The position numbers and the translations under genes are program-made. From the NCBI RefSeq assembly GCF_020536995.1, contig NC_068366.1:29907890-29971889 (forward strand): a stretch of 64,000 nucleotides of DNA, written 5' to 3'. Shown piece by piece: positions 9,941-21,918 of the stretch (position 1 is its first letter; each line of letters starts with the position of its first letter). The notes under the pieces are model-generated. The model had not been told where the DNA came from, made no database searches, and saw only the letters and a program-made list of their open reading frames with translations. This DNA comes from Dreissena polymorpha (taxonomy: Eukaryota > Mollusca > Bivalvia > Myida > Dreissenidae).

Positions 9941-12900
9941 GACTGACTAATGGGGTTATTGCCCCTCGGGACTTCGGTTAATAAACCATTGCCCGAGCAC
10001 ACTGCTAAACATAAAACTCTTGATAAAAAGGTCAAAAACAGCCATAAAATGGACAGCCCGATTTTACTGGGCTGTACCATTGATATAAAAATAAAACATT
10101 GCAGTGTTGGTGCGGTGCCTTAATAAAAATCTATTGGTTTAAAAATATCTATACTTATTCAAGAAGCGTTAAAAACGCAGTACTTAATAAAATTAATAAT
10201 CAATGTCTAGCCTAATGCTGTAAGAAAGCCGTGTTTTTATTGGTTGACTTTAAAAGCATAGCTCTGATTGGTTATCTCTGTCACGTCCGCGCAAAAGCAA
10301 GTAGGTCAATCCGTTTTGGGATAAAAATTTCGCACAAAGAACGACCTTGAAATGGCGTCTGCTCTTGCACGGACGTCTGCCCTTTTGCACTTTTGGAATG
10401 TAAACAAAGCATATGAAACAAGAAGGAATATTACTACTTGAATCTGTTTGAATTTAATATAATTGGTATATGTTATTTAAACTATTATGATGAAGTTATA
10501 TTAATATTAATATTATTATTATTATTATTGTTACTATTGTTATTATTATCATTATTATATTTATGTTGTTTGTATTGAAAAGAGAGAGAAGGAGGAGAAT
10601 AGCCCAATTTTTTTATAAGAATTGATGGTAAAAACACATACTATTATATGCGGTATCATCATTACTAGACCCATTGTTCAGTATTTACTGCAATGCTTTG
10701 TTGGAGTGTTTAAACTTTGTGATCTGTGTTTTAAATGTTAAAATCCAAGTAGGATTATTTTTAGTATAATGCCTATAGAAAAGTAAAGGAATACACAGAT
10801 GTGTAATATGTTTGAAAAAAAAAAATATTTAAGGATTTTCCAGATCACAAAGTGGTTTAACATTGCCACTATATATTTACATACATAGTAAAGTACCAGA
10901 ATTAGGTGTATATTTAATGTTTAAACGAAATGTCATACAACAAGATCTAATCGATGGGAAAATATGCTTATCTACGAACATTAATTAGTAGGAATGCTAG
11001 AGCCTGATTTAATAGCTCTCAAATGTAAAGTGAATTTGCATGTAGACATGCAATTATATGGAAAAAAAGGAAAAAGATAATATATAATAACATATAGGGA
11101 GTATAACTCTTAAATCTATATTAATGTTGCAATTGAGTATTGAGTTATTAAAAATTGTAATGTGTATAAATTATAAATGTATGTGGCTCAATGTTAAACA
11201 CTTGCAGACAGGGAATATAGCCGTAATGCTCCTACGTAAGACCCTGTCTGTATGGAACTTAAAGAGGATTGGTCTATGGAGAAGAGAAGTCCCCCCCAGA
11301 GTGGCATTAAAACAATATTTAAAAGTGAGATTAGTAAAAAACCCTTATATGTTAAGGGTAATGACTTACGTGTCTCCAAACGGTCACCTTTATAGGGCCA
11401 CATAAAAATAAAGGGTAAAACAATGTGCTTTACAGGTAAAAATGTGACAAAACAACTAAATTTGTACAAAAAGTACATTATTTACAATATGTACAGTACT
11501 GTATGCGTTTATATGTTTAAATTACAAGTTGCCACCCTGGAGGGTTGAAAGAAGAAGAGATTTTGGGAGTGTAGGCCGGTGTGAGTGGGGGAGAAAAGCC
11601 AGCAGGGGTGATGTCACTTAGTTGAACTAAGGGAGGTAATTGTGGGGATGGAGTCTACAAAGGTTGTTTCCCCAGGACCAGAGGGAGTGCACGGTAAATG
11701 AAAAATAGTTTGTATGCAATTGAAGGAAAATTGGAAAAAGGTATGATGTAAAATGGTAAAAAGACCAAATATTGCCTAGATGCAGTAAAACAAACCCAAA
11801 AAGCTCTAATCCAATCAATATTATTTGTATATTGGTGAAAACAATGGAGGAAATAGTACTAAAGTACCTTGTATGGTATGTCAAATGGCAATTAAACAGA
11901 AAAACCGAGGCACTTTGCTATATAAAATAGCAATTTAACATAAAATTAAGGAAATTTGCTATATAAAATAGCAATTTTAACATGAATTAGTGTAATACAG
12001 AGTAAAAAGTTTGCTATGGTGTAGAAATAGCAGTATTGAGAAAAAATTAAGGCAATTTGCTATATAAGATAGCAGTTTTACACAAAAATAAGGAAATTTG
12101 CTACACAAATTAGCAGTTATAACAAGATTTAATGTACTACAAGGTACCAAATTTGCTATGATCGAAAATTAGCAATATCATCAAAATCGACAATAATACC
12201 AAGGGATTGGTATTACCCTGGATAGGGCTAAATAATGGTTTTTCATGGTATTAGGCCCTGCACCATGCACTCCAGTCCGACATGGCTCTTCGAGTTTGAA
12301 GGGGAAAGGGTGGGGTGTCAAAGGGGAAGAGAGGGGGTGCAATGCAGCCAACAATCCCAGGTTACTGGACAGCCTCGTCCTTTCTTGTAATAAGAAATGC
12401 CATAAAATATGATTATATTAAGATACTGAAAAATGTAAATGGTGGACTAACGTCATACTCACATAAAAAATGTATTAAAATAAAGAAGACCAGGTCAATA
12501 CCATTGGCCTGATTTAGAAAGGGCGGGGTAGAACAATAAACCCATTAAAAGCTAAAATAAAAGTTGTGTAAAGGAGACACAAATCCAACACAATTACTAG
12601 ATTACGTCAGTTTTGTGCAAAGATTACACAGTTTAAAGGACAAACAGTCACAAGACTGAATAATTGGGTGGGTGTTGGCTGCTCTCCCTCCCCCAATGGC
12701 CTAGATTTTGTCAGTTATCTGACAATCCAGAAGGTATTTGGCGAGGGCAGAGAAGACCGGGCCCCTAGCTGCTCCCTTGGGGTCTAGCACGTTGGAAAGG
12801 TTTAAAACTAGTCCATGGGAGTGAAATGCAGCTTCGAGGTGGTCGCTCTGCGCCTTGTGGTTAGGACAGTGCAGCAGCATGTGGGGCGCAGTTCCTGGCA

Positions 12901-13655
12901 CCTAGAACATGCGGGGTCTATACCGAGGACATACTTTGCTGAGTATCTGTCAGGCGGCCTGAGGGTTTTCGCGGTTCTGGTAAAAGTATGTCGACGGGAA
13001 GACAAATTGTCGGTCCGGAGATTCCACTCACCCACTATAAATTTCTTTGTCAGGGAGTAGATCTCAGTAGGTGCCAGGAGTTCCCCAGCATCTACGGCCC
13101 CCCTCAAGAGGCCCTCCTTTTTCCCCCTGTCGGCCTGCTCATTCCCGCTGATGTTGACATGTGCTGGACACCATACTTATGTGACCTTTAAAGATTTATC
13201 TAGGCACTGTTGATGAAGTTCCAAAATGTTAGCTTAAATGTCAGACCTAGATCTGCTTTTTCTGTTTTTTATAGACTCAAGAGATGACATTGAGTCTGAT
13301 AAAATAGCAGTTTTAGTAGGTTTATTGACCAATATCCAGCACAAAGAGTATTTAAAAATTGCCAAACGTTCTGCTGTAAAAATAGAGAGATTGTTGCTGA
13401 GCCTGTGCGTTTTGGTAATATTTGTTTAGGGAATTACAAAAGAGTTGGCTACCAAACCAGAGTTAGGGCATTTGGAGCCGTCAGTGTAGATTTTTAGATG
13501 CTCAGCATACAAATTATCTATAAGGGAGAGAGCTTCTGACTTGATGAGTTGTGGCAAGTCAGTTTTCGTTATTTTATTAGAGAGTGATAGGTCAACATCA
13601 ATTGGTCCAAGCGTCCAGGGGGGGGGGGGCTCAGGTCTGCTACAGGTACCTTGAT
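9941..13655 (-). mobile_element. 5'-truncated copy of an APE/RT/RNase H LINE (copy 1)
   Basis: The segment is collinear with 18450-22930 at roughly 85-95% identity, starting at GACTGACTAATGGG and ending at a shared GGTCTGCTACANGTACCTTG. It therefore carries the 3' part of the LINE read on the minus strand: the end of the RT region, a broken RNase H domain (about 12710-13500, with SALAKYLLDCQITDKI at its C-terminus) and the long 3' region. It lacks about 70 bp present in copy 2 near 12930, and lacks the 0.88 kb GC-rich segment found in copy 2 at 18851-19730. Being 5'-truncated is typical of LINE copies. It could instead be one side of a segmental duplication. Confidence 0.85.
11914..12175. repeat. 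Array of six small hairpins in the LINE 3' region
   Basis: Inverted words of the form TTTGCTAT...ATAGCAATT recur at about 11914, 11956, 12009, 12056, 12098 and 12151. Copy 2 keeps the array at about 21160-21410, although single hairpins differ. It may be a structural part of the LINE 3' UTR. Confidence 0.7.
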
Positions 13656-13734
13656 CATAGATAAAGAAGTTAAGGCAATATAAGCAAATTTATTAATTTG
13701 ACCTTGAGAGTCAAGGTCATTCAAAAGTCAAGGT

Positions 13735-14033
13735 CTCATTACCAGGTACAGTTCCATCATGATAGTAAGAAAGTATTGGAAGTTTGAAAGCAATAGCCTT
13801 GATACTTTAGAAGTAAAGTGGATCTAAACACAAAATTTAACAAAATATTCAAAGTTACTAAGACAAAAAAGGGCAATAATTCCATTAAAAAGCCAACCAG
13901 AGTTATGCAACTTGCCCTGTACAGTCCCCTTATGATAGTTAGCGAGTTTTCAAATTTTGAAAGCAATAGCTATGCTACTTTAGGAGTAAAATGGACCAAA
14001 ACACAAAACTTAACCAAATGTTCAATTATTTAA
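13735..14033 (+). repeat. Dispersed repeat, two tandem copies of ~175 bp
   Basis: GAAAGCAATAGCC...GATACTTTAGAAGTAAA and its variant recur about 175 bp apart, each including NATGATAGT and a stretch like AAACACAAAANTTAAC. The unit runs directly into the Helitron-like repeat at 14041 and may be part of the same composite element. The two short opposing frames here are repeat-derived. Confidence 0.65.
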
Positions 14034-14040
14034 GTATAAA

Positions 14041-14458
14041 GGGGCCATAATTCTGTCAAAATGCTTGATAGAGTTGTCTACTCTTGTTTATAGGTTGAGA
14101 TCATGTTGGTAAAGAAGTATGCAAAATGTTAAAGCAATATGTCAAGGGACATAGAAAAATATTGAGGTGGTACGCAAACTTTTACATAAGATTTATAAAT
14201 AATATGCATATTATAAGTGAAAAAGGACCATAATTCTTACAAAATGCTTGATACAGTGTTCTGCTCTTGTTTATAGGTTGGGGTCATGTTGGTCAAGAAG
14301 TATGCAAAATATTAAAGCAGTATGTAAAGGGACATGGGAAATAATTGGGGTGGTACGCAAACTTTAACATTTGCACGCTATCGCTTATGCTAACGCCGAC
14401 ACCGGGGTGAGTAGGATAGCTCCACTATATATATTTCATATATAATAGTGGAGCTAAA
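14041..14458 (+). mobile_element. Helitron-like non-autonomous element, 3' end with hairpin and CTAA
   Basis: Two tandem copies of a ~190 bp unit (GGNCCATAATTCTNNCAAAATGCTTGATA...) are followed by a conserved stretch (GCTAACGCCGACACCGGGGT) and a terminal stem-loop. The stem TAGCTCCACTAT pairs with ATAGTGGAGCTA at 14419-14455, and the element ends in CTAA. An inverted copy with the same end lies at 50308-50528. A terminal hairpin with CTRR is the Helitron 3' signature, although here the hairpin abuts CTAA instead of lying about 10 bases before it. Confidence 0.7.
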
Positions 14459-15099
14459 ATGATTTCAATTCATAAGTTTTATGTCTTTTCATTTATGCAT
14501 TATCAAAGATTATTGCCAATGCATTTGCATGATGCTTTGGTTGAGTTTAAGGATAAAGTTAAGCAAATAAAATTATTTGTCCCAAAATGCATGTCCTCTG
14601 AAGCCCCTGTTGGGATATGAACCCAAACCTCTTTCCTCTGGCCTGGAAAGTATTCTTCCTTGAAATACAAGGGCATGTTAGAGGAAAATGAGCAACTTGC
14701 AGACTATTTACCTTCAACCATATATTTTATCTGTGGTATTATTTACAAATTCCATGAAGAATATTTTTACAGGATCTATCTTACACAACATAACAACATC
14801 ACATTACACGCCTCTGTGAATCTGCAACACATTACAGCTTAAGTTCATTTTTGTATGATTTTGCATGGTTCATATATTTTCCATTATTAAAAATTAAGTC
14901 ATTTTTGTTTGAATACAAAAAATGAAATATCAATATACTAAAACTATCAATATTATTAACTAAAACCCCAATATAATAATATGAATCTTATAAGAAAATA
15001 AATTGCTTTAATATCTCTGTCTGAGAACAATTCTGAATAAAGATACATTGTATACATTGGCTGGTATCAAACCTGTTCAATACAAGTACAACATAATAA
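14459..15099. other. AT-rich spacer
   Basis: No gene was recognised. Near 14595-14650 the minus strand has a tRNA B-box-like word (GGTTCATATCC) without a convincing A box, possibly a decayed SINE. Confidence 0.5.
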
Positions 15100-16640
15100 A
15101 CAAGAGTTCCGCGGTCGGAGATGACCGCATTGAAGCCGGATTTTTTATTTAAATGACAGGAAAGTACCTTTCGTGTTTTTGTCAATGCAATACTTAAATT
15201 ACTGAAATATTGTTCAAAGGTCAAAATGAAATGTAAGTACTTTTCAAGGCATGAGCAAACCTTGTGTTATGTTTTGAATGCATATAACAATTTTAACATT
15301 TTAACATTGAAGGTCACAGTGACCTTGACCTTCAAATGAATGACATTGAAATGAGCAGTGGTGATCTTCTAGTACTGGCCAACCTTTATGTCAAGTTTGA
15401 AGACTCTAGGTACAAGCATACCAAAGTTATAACATGGAATAAGAACTTTAACATTTTTACCTACCAAAGTTATAAGAACTTTAACATTTTTACATTCAAG
15501 GTCACAGTGACCTTGACCTTAGAATGAATGACCTTGAAATGACCAGTGGTCATCTAAGTGTGCTTGCAAACCTTCATGTCAAGTTTGAAGACTCTATGTC
15601 CAAGCATACCAAAGTTATAACAATTTTAACATTTTAACATTTAAGGTCACAGTGACCTTGACCTTCAAATGAATGACATTGAAATGACCAGTGGTCATCT
15701 TCTAGTACTGGCCAATCTTTATTTCAAGTTTGAAGACTCTAGGTACAAGCATACCAAAGTTATAACATGAAATAAGAACTTTAACATTTTTACATTCAAG
15801 GTCACAGTGACCTTGACCTTCAAATGAATGACCTTGAAATGTCCAGTGGTTACTTACTAGTTCTGGCCAACCTTCATGTCAAGTTTCAAGACTCTAGGTC
15901 CAAGCATACCAAAGTTATAACAACTTTAACATTTTTACATTCAAGGTCACAGTGACCTTGACCTTCAAATGAATGACCTTGAAATGTCCAGTGGTTACTT
16001 ACTAGTTCTGGCCAACCTTCATGTCAAGTTTCAAGACTCTAGGTCCAAGCATACCAAAGTTATAACAACTTTAACATTTTTATATTGAAGGTCACAGTGA
16101 CCTTCACCTTCAAATGAATGACCTTGAAATGACCAGTGGTCATCTGTTAATCCTGGCCAACCTTCATGTCAAGTTTGAAGACTCTAGGTCCAAGCATACC
16201 AAAGTTATACCATGAAATAAGAACTTTAACATTTTTACATTCAAGGTCACAGTGACCTTGACCTTCAAATGAATGACCTTGAAATGACCAGTGGTTACTA
16301 ACTAGTTATGGCCAACCTTCATGTCAAGTTTCAAGACTCTAGGTCCAAGCATACCAAAGTTATAACAACTTTAACATTTTTTATATTGAAGGTCACAGTG
16401 ACCTTGACCTTCAAATGAATGACCTTGAAATGACCAGTGGTCATCTGTTAATCCTGGCCAACCTTCATGTCAAGTTTGAAGACTCTAGGTCCAAGCATAC
16501 CAAAGTTATACCATGAAATAAGAACTTTAACATTTTCGAGCACGCCGCCACCCCGCCCGCCCGCCCGCCCCCCCGCCCGCCCGACAACATCAATCTATAA
16601 GCCGAGATTTTTTCGAAAAAAATCCGGCTAATAATTCAGG
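15100..16640 (+). mobile_element. Pearl/BIV160-like element: tandem core with nuclear-receptor-type palindromes
   Basis: The core (about 15290-16540) is a tandem array whose period alternates between 145 and about 155 bp, with one longer 188 bp step. Each unit holds GGTCACAGTGACC, then TTGACCTTCAAATGAATGACC and CCTTCATGTCAAGTTTGAAG. The palindrome starts at 15312, 15500, 15645, 15800, 15945, 16090, 16245 and 16391, always intact. The array is followed by a short CCCGCC microsatellite (16543-16583) and a terminal hairpin with CTAA (16598-16632). The left flank repeats AGCCGGATTTTTT. A flank, ~150-160 bp core repeats, a microsatellite and then a 3' flank is the architecture of Pearl elements and the related BIV160 satellite of bivalves. 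Confidence 0.75.
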
Positions 16641-18449
16641 GGAGGAATTTCCTGTTACATGTAGATCAGATAATGATTGGACATAAATGAAGGGGTCAAA
16701 GTTTCCCTATAATCATGGGTGGTGGTATTTCATTGTAAAATGTTTTCTATTCTCAATGTGCAATTAATTATACTTTGAATATGTTTGTTCGGTTTAAACA
16801 CGGTTCTTGTTCTAATAGATGCTGAGCCCGTTGCAGAGGTGTATGTGAGAGCAAGGAACAACTCTGCATTGAGATTGATTCACTCTCATTAATAATAACA
16901 CTAGAATAACAATTTTATCAAAGATACTGACAATACAGATTATGGCCTATACATAATATCATAACCATACTAACAATCATTTATAATAATAATTATTATT
17001 ATCAGTTATAAGAAAGTTTTATCCCTGATGGAAGAATGTTGACATACTTTCAACCATTCCTTGTATAAACATTATTAAAAAACAACAAAAACAAACAACT
17101 GCCACAAAAAACTAATATAAGGTTTTAATTAGTCAATTCATTTTTAGAATGATTGTGCAATACGTTGTCATCTTTTGTAGAGATTTACATATACCTAGTC
17201 CTTTACTGCTGCATAATTTGTTTTAAATTTCTAAAATACATTTATATTTAAATTAGTTATGATTTTTTCACTGAAAAATACGTAATATACAAAATGCCAG
17301 CAACAACTTAGTTTGGGTAGGCCCAGTTTTCTGGCTCGCTCTAATATCAGAAACTGACCACACTGGATGACATAATAAAAATTGTCAGTGTGTTACAGTA
17401 CAATACTATTCCCATGGTCATATGTCTACCTATGCTTAAAATATTTGAATCTGTCTTTTTCTTCACTTTAATTGCAAAGCTTCTCTAGGGCATTGACACA
17501 CTGCGCCTATTCTGGGAGTCTGTCTCACATTGATTTTCAATTTTTTTTAAAAATATGTATGTTTTTAAGCAATCCTAGTAGTTAATGTTGACATTTTTTA
17601 ACAAATTCTGTCTGAACATTTGCAAAATAAACAACACGCCTGCATGTGAACATCTTGGAATACCAAGTAAAACGACGCATCACAACGACTATTTGAAACT
17701 AAAACTTGGTAGTTATAATAAGCTTTAATAATAAATGACCCAGATTATATACCCAACTAAATAACCGAAATAGCTTGGGGCCGAATCAATCTGCTTACAT
17801 TATAATAACAATGTTATTTTTTGTGTTCACGCAATAAGAAAACTAACGAGTACAAATCGTGACGATCTTGTTAAGGGGTTTTGAGTGTACTTTCCGCATC
17901 TAAATTATTCACCATTTGCAATAATCATAAAATAGGGTAAGAATCGTTGATATAATACAAGGATACGGTCTTGCATTCCTCACGAACATGTTTATATCAT
18001 ACTGCGCATGCGCAAAACCTGTTGTCTTCCTGTATATCTTAACTGCCTCACGGTCTTGCAATTCTCACGCGACAAACTTGCGAGTCGCGAAAATTAAGTA
18101 CAAAGCCAAAATACACATACATCTTTCACTTACCTATTTTATTATTGTGGAAATATCATTTCCGAACCTTCTTCGATCGAAATCATCCAAAATTACTCGA
18201 TGTCACTTTGATTTAAATTGTTACATTGACAATGTACACTACGAGATGTGTGCTCTAACGAAACTGTGTCATTCAAGGGGAATAATTTGAAATAAAAACA
18301 TGGATTACAAACCACCAATTTTGCCAGTGCTTAAAGGACATATTCATGCTTTATTGTGGACATTTCCACAACATGACCTAAATTATGAGCCGAGAAATTG
18401 TATAAAAAAGACAAAATAGCCAGCGCATTTTCGTACAAGATTTTAATCT
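16641..18449. other. AT-rich region without confident gene
   Basis: Apart from a dispersed repeat word at 16830-16885, nothing was recognised. A 100-codon plus-strand frame (17988-18290) has no recognisable domain and ordinary AT-rich composition. I do not call it a gene. Confidence 0.5.
16830..16885 (+). repeat. Dispersed ~55 bp repeat, copy 1
   Basis: GCAGAGGTGTATGTGAGAGC, then AAGGAACAACTCTGCATTGA. A second copy lies at 59808-59858 with the same order of words (GCAGAGG, AGAGCAA, ACAACTCTGC, GAGAT). Confidence 0.55.
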
Positions 18450-18850
18450 GACTGACTAATGGGATTGTTTACCCTCGGGACTTCGGTTAAACCATTGCCC
18501 GAGCACACTGCTTAACATAAAACTCTGCATAAAAAGGTCGAAAACGGCCATAAAATGGACAGCCCGATTTTGCTGGGCTGTACCATTGATATAAATAGAA
18601 AACTTTGCAGTGTTGGTGCGGTGCCTTAATAAAAATCTATTGGTTTAAAAATATCTATACTTATTTAAGAAGCGTTATAAGAAAAACGCAGTACTTTACA
18701 CTGGCTGGGCCTAACGCTGTTAAAAAGCGGTGTTTTTAATTTTATTGGATGATACACTTATAAAACGATGGCGCTGATTGGCCGAAATTTCTTTTTAAGG
18801 ATTGCAAGTAGGTCAATCCGTTTATAAATAGAATTTTCCCACGGCTGACG

Positions 18851-19730
18851 TTGTACTTTAACAAAAAGTAAACAATAATAGTTTATATGCAGAAAAAATA
18901 AATGAAAGAAAAGGATGCTCGGTCAGCAGCTGGAGCGTGCGCGTCGCGACCGAGGCGAGAGTCACCCGCAGAAGATCTTCTCACCTGTACATATTTCCTT
19001 ATAGAGGGAACTTCTGCGGGCGGCTCTGCTAATCCAGCTGAGTCCGCCACCCTCGAGCCGGACGTGTTCTACACTGCTACGTTCCCTGTCTCCCCGAAGA
19101 TACAGCGGTCTCGTCAACCGCTGATACAGGACCTTGAAGACCGGGGGCCCGAGCCACTCTGTATGCAAGGGTCAAGGAGGTAGTGTGGCTTTCACACTAT
19201 GCTTTCCAAGAGAGGGACTGGTACATCGACGGGGGTTCGCTATCTCCAGGATCTTGAAGACCGGGGGCCCGAGCCACTCTGTATGCAAGGGTCTAGGAGG
19301 TAGTGTGGCTTTCACACTATACTTTCCAAGAGAGGGACTGGAGAGAGCGGGACAGGGAGCTTACCAGTGTGGAGGACGTACGGGGTGAACCTGGTGTTGG
19401 CATCAGAACATCGAGGGTGTGGCCCTAGAGAGTGGACCCGGGGCGGCGGTACTCAGTGCGCTCAACGCACTGGGGAAACCGTCTCGGGGTTGAAGACGAC
19501 GGCCGGTGACGAGAGTGACCATAAAGGCAGAGCTGCTTGCTGCACTCCCTCGGCGGAGCTGCGTATAGACAAGAATTTATCTTGAGATTGTCTCCCCTAA
19601 AACATCACAGGGGCAGGTCAATACCAAATGTAGTCGTGAAGACGCAGGAACGACCTGGAAATAACCTACAACAACACACACGAACGAAAAGGATGAATAA
19701 ATCCAAAAGAACTTGGACTTGTTTTAAAGT
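18851..19730. other. GC-rich segment specific to LINE copy 2, with a 120 bp tandem duplication
   Basis: Copy 1 has only about 150 unrelated bases at the same place (10346-10500). The segment is GC-rich and contains two direct copies, 120 bp apart, of a unit starting AGGACCTTGAAGACCGGGGG (19128 and 19248). It ends each time near GAGAGGGACTGG. Short frames on both strands (for example 18902-19183 plus) were not recognised. It could be an insertion into copy 2, or an old part of the LINE lost from copy 1. Confidence 0.6.
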
Positions 19731-21159
19731 TATAAATTACTATGTTTTTGTTATGTTACTGTACTTGTTATTATTTATTATTATTTATATGATGTTGTTA
19801 TTGTATGTTATTGTTTGTTATGTTTTTAAGGAGAGAGAGAAAAAATAGCCCAATTTTTATTAGTAAAGATCGTGAAAACACACATACTGTTGTATGTGGC
19901 ATCATCATTACTAGACCCACTGTTCAGTATATACTGCAATGGGTTTGTTGGAGTCTTTAGACTTTGTGATCTGTGTTTTAAATGTTAGAATCCAAATAGG
20001 ATTATTTTAATATAATTCTTATAGAAAAAAGGAAGACACAGTTGTGTAACATGTTTGAAAACAAAATAATAATACTTGAGGGTTTTCCAGATCACAAAGT
20101 GGTTGAACATTGCCACTATATATTTACATGCATAGTCAAGTACCATTATTATGTGTATATTTAAGGTTAAAGCGAAATGCCACACAACAAGATCTAATCG
20201 TTTGAGAGATATGTTTATATCTATGAACATTAATTAGTAGGGATGCTAGAGCCTGATTTAACAGCTCTCAAGTGTAAAGTGAAGTTGCATGTGTACATGC
20301 AATTATATGAAAAGGAAAGGAAAAAAGACAATATATGATAACACATAGAGAGTATAACTCTCAAATATATGTTAATGTTGCAATTTAGTATTGAGTTATT
20401 AAAAAAATTAATGAGTACAAGTTTATGTATGTGGCTCAATGTTCAACACTTGCAGACAGGGTATATAGCCGTAATGCTCCAACATAAGACCCTGTCTGTA
20501 TGGAACTTAAGGAGGATTGGGCTATGGAGAAGAGTAGTCCCCCCAGAGTGGCATTAAAACAATATTTAAAAGTGGGTTTAGTAAAATAACCTTATATGTT
20601 AAGGGTAATAACTTACGTGTCTCCAAACGGTCACCTTTATAGGGCCACATAAAAATTAAAGGTAAGACAAAGTGCTTTACAGTTAAAAATGAGACAAAAA
20701 CAGCTAAATTTGTACAAAAGGTACATTATTTACAATATGTACAGAATCATATGCGTTTATATATTTAAAATACATGTTGCCACCCTGAAGGGTTGAAAGA
20801 AGAAGAGATTTTTGGAAGTGTAGGCCGATGTGAGTGGGGGAAAAAGAGCCAGCAGGGGTGATGTCACTCAGTAGAAGTAAGGGAGGTAATTTTGGGGATG
20901 GTGTCTACAATGGTTGTTTCCCCTGGACCAGAGGGAGTGTACGGTAAATGAAAAATAGTTTATAGGCTATTGAAGGAAAATTGATAAAAGTAAGATGTAA
21001 AATGGTAAAAAGGCCAAATATTACCTAGATGCATTAAAACAAACCCAAAAAGCTTTAATCCAGCCAATATTATTAATACATTGGTGATGAAAATGGAGGG
21101 AATATTACTAAAGTACCTTGTATGGTATGTAAAATGGCAATTAAACAGAAAAACCGAGG

Positions 21160-21410
21160 TAATTTGCTATATAAAATAGCAATTTAATATAAAATTGAGG
21201 AAATTTGCTATATAAAATAGCAATTTTAACATGAATTAGTGTAATACAAGGTAAAATGTTTGCTATAGTGTAGATATTGCAGTATTGAGAAAAAAATTAA
21301 GGCATTTTGCTATATAAGATAGCAGTTTCACACAATAATAAGGAAATTTGCTACACAATATAGCAGTTTCAACAAGATTCAATGTACTACAAAGTACAAA
21401 ATTAGCAGTA
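21160..21410. repeat. Hairpin array in LINE copy 2 3' region
   Basis: This is the counterpart of the array at 11914-12175 in copy 1, with repeated TTTGCTATATAAAATAGCAA-type stem-loops. Confidence 0.65.
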
Positions 21411-21918
21411 TCGACAAAGTCGACAATACTTTGTCCTGGATAGGGCTTAATAAGTGTTTATCATGGTATAAGGCCCTGCACTGTGCACTCCAGTCCGACA
21501 TGGTTCTTCGAGTTTGAAGGGGAAAGGGTGGGGTGTCAAAGGGGAAGGGAGGGGGTGCAATGCCGCCAACAATCCCAGGTTACTGGACAACCTCGTCCTT
21601 TCTTGTAGTAAGAAATGCCATAAAATATGATTATATTAAAAAACTGAAAAATGTAAATGGTGGACTAACGTCATACTCTCATAAAAAATGTATTAAAATA
21701 AAGAAGACCAGGTCAATGCCATTGGCCTGATTTAGAAAGGGCGGGGTACAACAATAAACCCATTAAAAGCTAAAATAAAAGTTGTGTAAAAGCGACACAA
21801 ATCCAACACAATTATTAGATTACATCAGGTTTGTGCAAAGATTACACATTTTAAAAGAAAAACAGTCACAAGACTGAATAATTAGGTGGGTGTTGGCTGC
21901 TCTCCCTCCCACAATGAC

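Noticed and set aside
14595-14650. Possible tRNA gene on the minus strand
   Set aside because: Only a B-box-like word is present; no A box and no cloverleaf could be drawn.
17988-18290. 100-codon plus-strand frame
   Set aside because: No domain, no convincing splice or promoter signals, ordinary composition for the AT-rich flank.
18450-18850. CRISPR-like or operon-like structures
   Set aside because: No regular spacer pattern exists and the window is clearly from an animal genome.
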